Below are positions 1 through 6,627 of a DNA stretch of 10,012 nt, piece by piece. Under the pieces are notes generated by a model that had not been told where the DNA came from, made no database searches, and worked only from the letters and a program-made list of their open reading frames with translations. Made by a program: the position numbers and the translations under genes. The DNA is from an uncultured Ruminococcus sp. (GTDB lineage: Bacteria; Bacillota; Clostridia; Oscillospirales; Ruminococcaceae), in the NCBI GenBank assembly GCA_947174965.1, contig CAMWKY010000055.1:1-10012 (forward strand), given 5' to 3'. Position 1 is the stretch's first letter. Each line of letters opens with the position of its first letter.

Positions 1-25
1 GTTTGTTACTAAATAATTCTATCAT
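1..25 (-). CDS. possible start of the next operon gene (partial, runs off left edge)
   Basis: An ATG on the minus strand opens a frame of eight codons (MIELFSNK) that is still open at the window edge. It starts 8 nt after the stop codon of the HAD phosphatase gene, which matches the tight spacing of the other genes in this operon. The region just upstream is a run of A residues with no clear Shine-Dalgarno sequence, which weakens the case. In related Ter biosynthetic clusters an ATP-grasp ligase is a common companion gene and none is present in this window. An ATP-grasp gene here would be expected, but eight codons cannot identify it. Confidence 0.3.
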
Positions 26-33
26 CTTTTTTT

Positions 34-774
34 CTATTTGTCAAGAATATAATTTATCAGAAAGTCAGAAAATATTTTATCAGTTGATTTAACAAAACAC
101 TTGTTTTTCAGAAGTGACATATCAAAATCATCAGGTACAACAGCTTTATCCGCAATATCAAGCATTGTGCAATCCATAGAACTGTCGCCAGCTGAAATAA
201 TAATGTCGCTCCTGATAATATCATTCAGCTTTTTTACGGCATTTCCTTTGTTGAGATTTTCGGGGAAAAAATAAATCTTCTTTCCTGATAATTCAATTGT
301 CATATCAACAGCTTCTGCCAGTTCAATTGCAGTTTTTTCTGCATCTGTATCATCTGCACAATATACATAAACATACGATTCGTCAATTATACGGCAATTC
401 GTGAATCGCTTGTCATCTTTATATCTGCTGTAAACCTCTTTCAGCTGATTTGCAAGGCTGTCACTTCTTTCAATCAGATTCCAGTCATTTGTTATAGTAC
501 CATTATGAATAAGTGTTGCGCCGTTTGATGCAAGTGCATATTCGGGGATATAGCCATGCGGAAAATGTATGCGATTATACTGTTCAACAGAACGTGTTGT
601 AACTGGAATAAAGCGGACTTTTTTCGTCATGGCAATAAAATTATTGTATACATATTGTGTCATAAATCCCTGCTCCATGTTCTTGTTTATTTCAACGCAG
701 ATATAGCCGTCCTCTTTCTTTTTGTACGAATAAATAAGCGTATTATCAAGGTCGCAGGCAAAAAATATATCCAT
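34..774 (-). CDS. HAD-superfamily phosphatase of the Ter biosynthetic cluster
   Basis: This 246-residue protein is a predicted cytosolic HAD hydrolase, probably removing phosphate from a small sugar- or nucleotide-like substrate. Motif I is DLDNT, with nucleophile D8 and acid/base D10. Motif II is around VTTRS (T59/T60), the likely motif III lysine is K176 in NKGNAV, and motif IV is GDSSMD (196-201). The segment between motifs II and III (about 63-175), including ASNGA at 82-86, is a C2-type cap as in the Cof and sucrose-phosphatase-like groups. I chose the ATG at 774 because AAGGAG lies 6 nt upstream. A longer frame from 819 has no ribosome binding site and would overlap the upstream gene by 34 nt. 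The Shine-Dalgarno site overlaps the stop codon of the StiP/PELOTA gene, so translation is probably coupled. Family assignment is firm. The substrate is unknown, and a role in the last dephosphorylation step of the Ter-linked metabolite is an inference from the neighbourhood. Confidence 0.88.
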   Translation of the reverse strand: MDIFFACDLDNTLIYSYKKKEDGYICVEINKNMEQGFMTQYVYNNFIAMTKKVRFIPVTTRSVEQYNRIHFPHGYIPEYALASNGATLIHNGTITNDWNLIERSDSLANQLKEVYSRYKDDKRFTNCRIIDESYVYVYCADDTDAEKTAIELAEAVDMTIELSGKKIYFFPENLNKGNAVKKLNDIIRSDIIISAGDSSMDCTMLDIADKAVVPDDFDMSLLKNKCFVKSTDKIFSDFLINYILDK

Positions 775-780
775 AAAAAA

Positions 781-786
781 CTCCTT
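781..786 (-). promoter_or_regulatory. ribosome binding site deciding the HAD phosphatase start
   Basis: The minus strand reads AAGGAG, then six T residues, then ATG at 774. The first A of the site is the last base of the upstream TGA stop codon (786-788). This supports the shorter start and translational coupling. Confidence 0.8.
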
Positions 787-1841
787 CAAATATCTGATAA
801 ATCTCTGATAAGTCCGCAAGATTTATAATGCTGTAGCGGATAAACTTCAACAGGAACATTTTTTTCTTTTGCAAGCTGATATATATGACCGAGGTTATTC
901 TCATCATTCAGACTATGCACAAGTATCTTATAAGGCACACGCCGAAGCAGTACCCTTGTTGTTTCGCCTATACTTGGTTTCACAAAATTGATACTGCTGA
1001 TATTGAACTCCTGACGGATTTTTTCAGCTTCCGCAAGTCCTGCATAAGTAAGCTGATTATCCGTGTCGGTGCTATAGGATTTTGTGAAGCTGAAATCCTG
1101 TTCTATGCGATTTATAAATTCATATGTCACATCTTTTTCAAGAAGTTCACTATAAAATGCACAACCATGAAAATCGTTTTCACCGATAATATCGGAGCGC
1201 AGAAAGGTCCTGCTAAGAAGTCCCGAAACAGTGGAATTAAGGCAGGAGCTTGCTATTAAAAAATCCTCATGAGTACCACATTTTTCAGCAGAATACGCAG
1301 AATCAGACAAAACAGCAAGGTCTTTTGCAACTTGCGGATAGTCTTTCAACGCCTGATTAAGAACACTCCTTATTGCTCCCTTGCCTGTCCAACCGTCTAC
1401 AAACTGTATTCCTTTTGGATTGTGTCTTTCAATGATATAATCCATAGCATTTTTGTCAATTCCTCTGCCACGTATGATAGAGATTGTATAATGCGGAATT
1501 TTACAGCAATATCTCTGTTCCATATAATGCTTTATAAGTATTCCTATTGACGTTCCTGCCCTTGCAAGCGATATAAGTACAGTATCTCTGCCCTTGTCGC
1601 TCCATATTTTACTTGCAACTGCTCCGACTGCATCAGCTGTTACAGCAGAAAAACGCTCCAGAGCAAGCTTATATATAGTCATGTATTCAGGTGTCGGCTC
1701 ATATTCAAGCGGTAACATCTCACTGTAATGTACTCCAGACTGAATTTTCGCTTCACGTTCTTTCGTTTCAAGAGGTGTAACAAGTCCTGTTATATCTTTC
1801 AGCAGGATTGTCACATCATCAGCTTTATAAGTTCCGAACAT
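786..1841 (-). CDS. StiP-family PRTase-like protein with C-terminal PELOTA domain
   Basis: This 351-residue protein matches a Ter-cluster family made of an N-terminal PRTase-like domain (Pfam StiP, formerly PRTase_1) and a C-terminal PELOTA_1 RNA-binding-like domain. Visible landmarks are SLARAGTSIGIL (91-102), an IIRGRGID segment (122-129) and the PRPP-loop-like FVDGWTGKGAI (147-157). A well-conserved block follows, from CGTHEDFLI (188-196) to CLNSTVSGL (200-208). The PELOTA-like part covers about 284-351. The family carries two incompatible labels, phosphoribosyltransferase and 'cysteine protease StiP'. The PRPP-type loop and the second PRTase next door favour the enzyme-of-synthesis reading here, but the conserved cysteines C188 and C200 keep the other open. 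The start at 1841 has a GGGAG site upstream and follows the stop of the TRSP gene by 4 nt. It probably acts in the cytosol with the lyase, the other PRTase and the HAD phosphatase. The reaction is unknown. Confidence 0.88.
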   Translation of the reverse strand: MFGTYKADDVTILLKDITGLVTPLETKEREAKIQSGVHYSEMLPLEYEPTPEYMTIYKLALERFSAVTADAVGAVASKIWSDKGRDTVLISLARAGTSIGILIKHYMEQRYCCKIPHYTISIIRGRGIDKNAMDYIIERHNPKGIQFVDGWTGKGAIRSVLNQALKDYPQVAKDLAVLSDSAYSAEKCGTHEDFLIASSCLNSTVSGLLSRTFLRSDIIGENDFHGCAFYSELLEKDVTYEFINRIEQDFSFTKSYSTDTDNQLTYAGLAEAEKIRQEFNISSINFVKPSIGETTRVLLRRVPYKILVHSLNDENNLGHIYQLAKEKNVPVEVYPLQHYKSCGLIRDLSDI

Positions 1842-1845
1842 ATTT

Positions 1846-2946
1846 TTACTCTCCCATGAAATAGTATCTTTTTTCTATACCGTGCTTTGCAAGTACAGCA
1901 TCAAGCATAGCAAGGGCTTTCGGGTAGGGATTTTTTGCATCTGAAATGACAACAACTGCATCATATTCATGTATATTGTAGATATAGTTTACTCTTGCGG
2001 AATCATAAAAGCTTGCTATCTGAAATCCGTTTTTTATCGGGTAATCCTCTGCACTGTTAATGCAGATTGGACTTCTTGTTGTTGAGTGGCAGAACGTATT
2101 TATATTATAGCGTTCCGCAATCAGCTTTGCACAGCAAACAGACGGAAACATACATTCCTCCGTACCAATAAACAGAACATTTTCAAATGCCGAAAAATCA
2201 ACACTTTCTGCAATCTGTTCCGCAATATTCCCGCATTTTACAATATAATCAAATATATTAGTAAAATATCGTGTATCGGGAAACACAATCCTTGAAAAAT
2301 CAGGTATAACTTCAGATTCGTCAGTAATAGACGGTGCATACAGTTTACTGAAATTCCTTTTAAGCATTTCATCTGTCCAATGAACAGAAAAAAGACTTAC
2401 AAAAAATATGTTGTTCTGCTCAAAAAATGCCGTTCTTTCAGGTGTAAGGCGATTTATTACTGAGCCTACAACAAACTTTATCTCCGCAAGTTCGGGGACT
2501 TCTGCCCTCATAGCCTGAATTATATTATACAGTGTTTTTCCTGTTGATATTTCGTCATCAACAAGTACAATTTCACTTATATTTTTAATATAATCAGCAA
2601 TATTTCTGATACAGAGTTTCTGATTTACAGCGTGACTATGTTCCTCTTTAAAGCAGATGCAGTCGCTTTCGGGGATATAATCTTCTCTTGTTGTATTGAT
2701 GTAAATACCGCCCAGTTTTGCCGAAACAACTACACCTATAGCTGTAGCTGTTTCAGCAAATCCGATAGTCAGATGTGCATCAGGATAACTCTGCTTGATT
2801 TTTATGCCAAGTTCGCTGAAAAGTTCCAATGCTTCATCTGGTTTTGTCGGAATGTGCTTTGCCTGAATTTTATTCACAAGAAGATATGAACGCTTTTTAT
2901 TATTATATCTGCTTGCAATTTCTATAATCTCATTCAGATTTTTCAT
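1846..2946 (-). CDS. phosphoribosyltransferase with C-terminal TRSP domain
   Basis: This 366-residue protein is a two-domain, Ter-associated enzyme (Pfam PRTase_2 plus TRSP). The first domain has a textbook PRPP-binding loop, VLVDDEISTGKT (127-138), preceded by GFAETATAIG (62-71), so it should transfer to or from phosphoribosyl pyrophosphate. The second domain (about 256-366) opens with the strand VLFIGTEECMFP and contains the diagnostic TRSP residues at 290-293, within HSTTRSPI. The gene starts with an ATG that overlaps the stop codon of the lyase gene by 4 nt (ATGA), with GAGGTGA just upstream, so its translation is very likely coupled to the lyase. It ends 4 nt before the StiP/PELOTA gene. 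Family assignment is confident from the motifs. The base or acceptor substrate is unknown. In the proposed pathway it would supply a ribosyl-phosphate moiety for a nucleoside-like product, which is inference. Confidence 0.92.
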   Translation of the reverse strand: MKNLNEIIEIASRYNNKKRSYLLVNKIQAKHIPTKPDEALELFSELGIKIKQSYPDAHLTIGFAETATAIGVVVSAKLGGIYINTTREDYIPESDCICFKEEHSHAVNQKLCIRNIADYIKNISEIVLVDDEISTGKTLYNIIQAMRAEVPELAEIKFVVGSVINRLTPERTAFFEQNNIFFVSLFSVHWTDEMLKRNFSKLYAPSITDESEVIPDFSRIVFPDTRYFTNIFDYIVKCGNIAEQIAESVDFSAFENVLFIGTEECMFPSVCCAKLIAERYNINTFCHSTTRSPICINSAEDYPIKNGFQIASFYDSARVNYIYNIHEYDAVVVISDAKNPYPKALAMLDAVLAKHGIEKRYYFMGE

Positions 2947-3905
2947 TGGCTCACCTCATTTATACCATATATCTCACCAAGAATAAGCATTTTTTCTGCC
3001 CATTTCTGATGCGTCTTTACCTCATTCATTCTGTTTCCGCTGATATTTCTGCTCACACCAAGTTTTTCCGTCCATGAAAGAATCTGCTTTGCATCTTCAT
3101 AATCCTGTCGGCAAGGCTTCAGACTTTCATATATAACAGGCAGTTGTGACGGGTGAATAGCTGTTTTTCCGATAAATCCGTTAAGCCTGTCAAGTTCAAG
3201 CTCCTTTTCAAGTCCGGTTTTCCATTTATCGTCCGTACCGTTGTCGTAGTATTCCCATACAGCACCCGAAACAATGTAATCACCTGAAAAAACGTTCAGT
3301 ATATTGACGAGAACATCTCTCACAACACCAACCTGATATATATTTTGATTGATATTTCTGCGAAGTCCGTACAGATTCAGAAAATCGTTACCGCCGACAC
3401 GTATATTAAGAACATACTTTCCTGCATAGTCAATCTTCTGTTTCAGCATCTCAAGCTTTTCCTCACCGTTATATGCTGTAAACATAGGACTTTCAATAGT
3501 CGGCATTATATACATTGTCCTGTTGATTGAACTGTTGATTCTGTCCGTTATTTCAAGATACTTGTCGGCATTGTCAAGACTGAATTTAGGCAGGACAAAT
3601 CCTGTAAGCAGTTCTGCATCATAACCAAGCATCTCATATACGTGCTGTAGATGTTCGGGCGTTCTCACTCTCACAAAAAGCAATGGCAGATTTTCTGTAT
3701 TTCTTAAATCAGCCATTATTTTTTTCAGATTAATTTCTGCCTCGTCTAAAATATCATCTGTAATAGAATCCTCTAAACACAATGCAAGAGAAGTTATATT
3801 TTTTATCATATTTTCTTTGAGATGATGTACAATATTTCTGTCCGTTGCAGGAGTATACAGCAGTCCGCCGACTTTATAAGGCAAAAAATTATCCTCAATA
3901 ATCAT
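2943..3905 (-). CDS. CitE-like C-C bond lyase (HpcH/HpaI TIM-barrel), Ter-associated
   Basis: This 320-residue protein belongs to the CitE / HpcH-HpaI aldolase superfamily, most likely the Ter-linked 'C-C_Bond_Lyase' branch. These are cytosolic, metal-dependent enzymes that break or form a carbon-carbon bond next to a carboxylate. Superfamily landmarks appear in order: LYTPA (16-20), LCLEDS (42-47), RVR (79-81), LPKF (105-108), PTIESP (135-140, metal ligand E138), VGGNDFLN (170-177, metal ligand D174) and GKTAIHPSQ (246-254). All expected metal-ligand and substrate-phosphate positions seem present, so the enzyme should be active. It is the first gene of the downstream module. It starts at an ATG preceded by AAAGGGGAG at 8 nt, and a strong hairpin lies just upstream. 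Its stop overlaps the next gene's start. It is not citrate lyase beta, since no citrate lyase alpha or gamma genes are near. The real substrate is unknown. Confidence 0.9.
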   Translation of the reverse strand: MIIEDNFLPYKVGGLLYTPATDRNIVHHLKENMIKNITSLALCLEDSITDDILDEAEINLKKIMADLRNTENLPLLFVRVRTPEHLQHVYEMLGYDAELLTGFVLPKFSLDNADKYLEITDRINSSINRTMYIMPTIESPMFTAYNGEEKLEMLKQKIDYAGKYVLNIRVGGNDFLNLYGLRRNINQNIYQVGVVRDVLVNILNVFSGDYIVSGAVWEYYDNGTDDKWKTGLEKELELDRLNGFIGKTAIHPSQLPVIYESLKPCRQDYEDAKQILSWTEKLGVSRNISGNRMNEVKTHQKWAEKMLILGEIYGINEVSQ

Positions 3906-3931
3906 TCCAAATTCTCCCCTTTACACAAATC

Positions 3932-3958
3932 CGCACACACCAAAAAATGATGTGTGCG
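3932..3958 (-). promoter_or_regulatory. RNA hairpin between calcium ATPase and lyase genes
   Basis: In the sense (minus-strand) RNA, CGCACACAUCA pairs with UGGUGUGUGCG. This gives an 11-bp stem with one G-U wobble closed by a UUUUU loop. On the plus strand the same bases pair for only 8 bp, so the structure is best in the direction of transcription. It sits in the longest intergenic gap of the window (61 nt), just after the ATPase stop codon. It is followed by GAUUUGUGU and not by a clean U tract, so a full intrinsic terminator is doubtful. A partial terminator, an attenuator or an RNA processing and stability element separating the two halves of the operon would fit. Confidence 0.6.
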
Positions 3959-3966
3959 TTCTGTAA

Positions 3967-6594
3967 TTATTTTTTACCTGTGAATAATTTTCTTATTAAA
4001 TCAAGCGGAATTACTATAATCGCCAAAAGAATACATACAAGCCACTGCATTGGATTGAGTGCTGTAACGCTAAGGAAGTCACCGCCGAATGTTACGAAGA
4101 TTAACTGTACTACAAAGATAGAGAACATAACAGCTAAAAAGCTCTTGTTTCTGCCGATACCGTTAAAGATATTGAGATGATTTGTTCTTGCGTTGAATCC
4201 GTTGAATGTTATAGCCATCATAAATGTTGCGAAAAGTGCGGATTTAAGAACAGTTTTATCCATTTCAACAAGGTCTTTATAGCTTTCTCCCACTATACCC
4301 AGCATTTCACGCATGAACGGGAAGAAAAGAATACCAAGACAAACAACTGTTATATACAATGCACTGATGAGAATTTCAATAAGCATATCCTTACTTATAA
4401 TACTTGCTGAACGTGGAATCGGTTTTTCTTTCATGTACTCTTTAAGAGCTGGCTCACTTCCGAACGCAATAGCGGCAAGTGTGTCCATAGCAAGATTTAT
4501 GAGAAGAAGCTGAATAACTGTAAGTGCTACATTTTCGCCAAGAAGCGGAGAAATAAAGCAGGTCAGAACAGCCGCAACGTTTACTGTGAGCTGGAATATG
4601 AGGAATTTACGTATACTCTTGAACATTGTACGTCCATAGAGAATAGCTTTTTCGATTGATGAGAAATTGTCGTCCATAATTGTTATATCGCCGGCATCTT
4701 TCGCTACTTCTGTACCACTTCCCATAGCAAAACCAACATCAGCCTTTTTAAGTGCAGGAGAATCGTTTACGCCGTCTCCGGTCATACCTACAACGTAGTT
4801 GAGTTCCTGCGCAACTCTTACAAGTCGGCTCTTATCCATAGGCAATGCACGTGCAACAACTCGAAGATTAGGCAGGATTGCTTTAAGTTCGTCATCTGAT
4901 TTTTCAGCCATTTCAGCAGATGTCAAAACAACGTGTTCGGGACTTGTAAGAAGTCCTGCTTCTTTTGAGATTGCAGCAGCAGTTTCTTTTCTGTCACCTG
5001 TTACCATTACAACCTGAATACCTGCATTCTGTACTTCCTTGATTGCATCAGCAGCTTCTTTTCTTACATTGTCACGTATACTTAATACACAAAGAAGTGT
5101 AAGACCCTTGTTTTCGTCGTCGCCCTCAACCTTTGCAACACCAAGCAGACGCATTGAACGGCTTGCCTGTGCATCACTATATTCTGTAAGCTTTGCCTTG
5201 TCGGCATCTGTAAATTCGTGTACACTGCCGTTTTCGTCTGTAAAATGAGTACAGCGGTCAACAATTCTTTCAGCCGCACCCTTGACATATGTCATAGTTT
5301 TTCCGTCTGTATTTACTGTTACACTTGATGATTTCTTGTTTGAATCAAATGCACTGAAATTTACAACATTATTCTTGTTTACTGAATCTGCAACACCTGA
5401 ATCAACAAGAAATTTCATCATTGCTCTGTCAGTGCTGTTTCCTCCGATAACTTCACCGTTGCTTGCTGTTGAACTGTTGTTCACACCTACACCGACAATC
5501 ATATCATCAATCATTGGCTTCGGCAGTTTTGAAAGTGCGTCAAGAGTTTTTGCATTGCCAAGTGCAAGCTCTACAACAGAAAGTTTGCCCTCTGTAATTG
5601 TACCTGTCTTATCACTGAAAAGAATACTAAGACTTCCTGCTGTTTCAAGTCCGTTGATTTTTCTTACAAGTACATTATCTTTTGCCATTCTCAAACTCTG
5701 GAACGAAAGAAGAATTGATGTGAGCATCGGCAGACCCTCTGGAACTGCACATACAATAACTGTAACAGCTACAGTGATAGCATCAATTATAAGTCTAATC
5801 CATTCGCTTGCATTATCGGGAATATTTCCGCCGATAAGTGTCTTTGCAAGTACACCTGCTACAATACAGATAGCACCTACATATCCGAATGTTGAAATCT
5901 GCTTTGCAAGTTTACCAAGTTTAACCTGAAGCGGAGTTTCTCTTGTTTCCTCTTGAACTTCGAGTGCAAGCTTGCCAAAGAGTGTATTATCTCCGACAAC
6001 CTTTACTTCAATATACGCCTCACCACTACATACAACAGTACCACGATAAACATAGTGCTTATTGAGGAGGTCGTTTATGTCATATGAATCACCCGGAATT
6101 TTCTCTGCTTCCTCTGTTTCACCGTTAAGGGCAGCCTGGTCTACTTTGATTTCACCCTCAACAATATTGCCGTCAGCAGCAATTTTATCGCCTGCCTGTA
6201 AAAATACAATATCACCAACAACAACGTCTGCAACATGAATTTCAACAAGCTGTCCGTCTCTGATTACTTTTGCCATTTCTTTTGCAAGTTCCTCTGCTTT
6301 AAGTGCAGATGCCTTGCCTTCCTGCTTGCTTTCGCTGACAGACGAAACACCGTTTGCAATCATAATCGCAATAAGAACTCCTGCCGGTTCATACCATTCT
6401 GCCTGTCCCATAATCCACAAGATTACCTGTACAACGAGAGCCACAAGAAGAATCATAATCATAGGGTCTTTGAATCCCTCTAAGATTTTTTTCCATAGTG
6501 GGTCAGTGGGAATTTCCGTGAGCGTATTTGCGCCATGCTGTTTACGGCTTTCCTCAACCTGTTCTGATGTTAAACCTTTTAACTTCATTTCCAA
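3967..6594 (-). CDS. calcium-transporting P-type ATPase (PMCA-like, P2B)
   Basis: This integral membrane pump of 875 residues is predicted to export Ca2+ using ATP. Visible parts are a short cation-ATPase N-terminus, M1/M2 (about 43-62 and 70-87) and the actuator loop LNGET (156-160). M4 carries VPEGLP (284-289), with the calcium-ligand Glu E286. The phosphorylation site is DKTGT (D328), the nucleotide domain has KGA (438-440), and TGD (532-534) and GDGVND (606-611) follow. M6 has NLAMD (700-704), then further C-terminal helices. The M5/M6 sequence matches the plasma-membrane calcium pump type, which carries one Ca2+ site. There is no C-terminal calmodulin-binding tail and no CPC motif, so it is not a heavy-metal pump. 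I place the start at TTG 6594, with AAGGAG 5 nt upstream; ATG at 6588 would have an 11-nt spacer and is the alternative. It follows the TerA-like gene by 33 nt. An odd point is Asn in place of the Thr of the usual TGES. Confidence 0.95.
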   Translation of the reverse strand: MEMKLKGLTSEQVEESRKQHGANTLTEIPTDPLWKKILEGFKDPMIMILLVALVVQVILWIMGQAEWYEPAGVLIAIMIANGVSSVSESKQEGKASALKAEELAKEMAKVIRDGQLVEIHVADVVVGDIVFLQAGDKIAADGNIVEGEIKVDQAALNGETEEAEKIPGDSYDINDLLNKHYVYRGTVVCSGEAYIEVKVVGDNTLFGKLALEVQEETRETPLQVKLGKLAKQISTFGYVGAICIVAGVLAKTLIGGNIPDNASEWIRLIIDAITVAVTVIVCAVPEGLPMLTSILLSFQSLRMAKDNVLVRKINGLETAGSLSILFSDKTGTITEGKLSVVELALGNAKTLDALSKLPKPMIDDMIVGVGVNNSSTASNGEVIGGNSTDRAMMKFLVDSGVADSVNKNNVVNFSAFDSNKKSSSVTVNTDGKTMTYVKGAAERIVDRCTHFTDENGSVHEFTDADKAKLTEYSDAQASRSMRLLGVAKVEGDDENKGLTLLCVLSIRDNVRKEAADAIKEVQNAGIQVVMVTGDRKETAAAISKEAGLLTSPEHVVLTSAEMAEKSDDELKAILPNLRVVARALPMDKSRLVRVAQELNYVVGMTGDGVNDSPALKKADVGFAMGSGTEVAKDAGDITIMDDNFSSIEKAILYGRTMFKSIRKFLIFQLTVNVAAVLTCFISPLLGENVALTVIQLLLINLAMDTLAAIAFGSEPALKEYMKEKPIPRSASIISKDMLIEILISALYITVVCLGILFFPFMREMLGIVGESYKDLVEMDKTVLKSALFATFMMAITFNGFNARTNHLNIFNGIGRNKSFLAVMFSIFVVQLIFVTFGGDFLSVTALNPMQWLVCILLAIIVIPLDLIRKLFTGKK

Positions 6595-6599
6595 TTTTA

Positions 6600-6605
6600 C
6601 TCCTT
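6600..6605 (-). promoter_or_regulatory. ribosome binding site of the calcium ATPase gene
   Basis: The minus strand reads AAGGAG, TAAAA, TTG, GAA, ATG. The spacing is 5 nt to TTG (6594) and 11 nt to ATG (6588). Other genes of this operon use about 4 to 9 nt, which mildly favours TTG. Confidence 0.55.
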
Positions 6606-6627
6606 TTTTATATACTTTAAACGAAAA

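Noticed and set aside
738..774. Signal peptide suggested by the hydrophobic start MDIFFAC of the HAD protein
   Set aside because: These residues form the first beta strand leading into the DLDNT nucleophile motif; there is no basic N-region or cleavage site.
775..819. N-terminal extension of the HAD phosphatase (15 extra residues)
   Set aside because: It has no ribosome binding site and overlaps the upstream gene, whereas ATG 774 has AAGGAG at ideal spacing and begins directly at the first HAD strand.
2943..3905. Citrate lyase beta subunit (CitE) as a literal function
   Set aside because: No citrate lyase partner genes are present, and the Ter context and linked PRTases point to the separate Ter-associated lyase branch.
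3932..3958. Classical intrinsic terminator ending the operon
   Set aside because: The stem is strong but the following RNA (GAUUUGUGUAAAGG) lacks a run of U residues, and the next gene's ribosome binding site follows closely.
5282..5929. Plus-strand open frame of 215 codons inside the ATPase gene
   Set aside because: It is antisense to a clearly conserved P-type ATPase, shows Ser/Thr/Ile/Leu-rich low-complexity composition typical of a mirrored frame, and matches no family I recognise.
3967..6594. Heavy-metal (P1B) efflux ATPase
   Set aside because: No CPC-type membrane motif or N-terminal metal-binding domain is present; PEGLP and NLAMD motifs fit a calcium pump.
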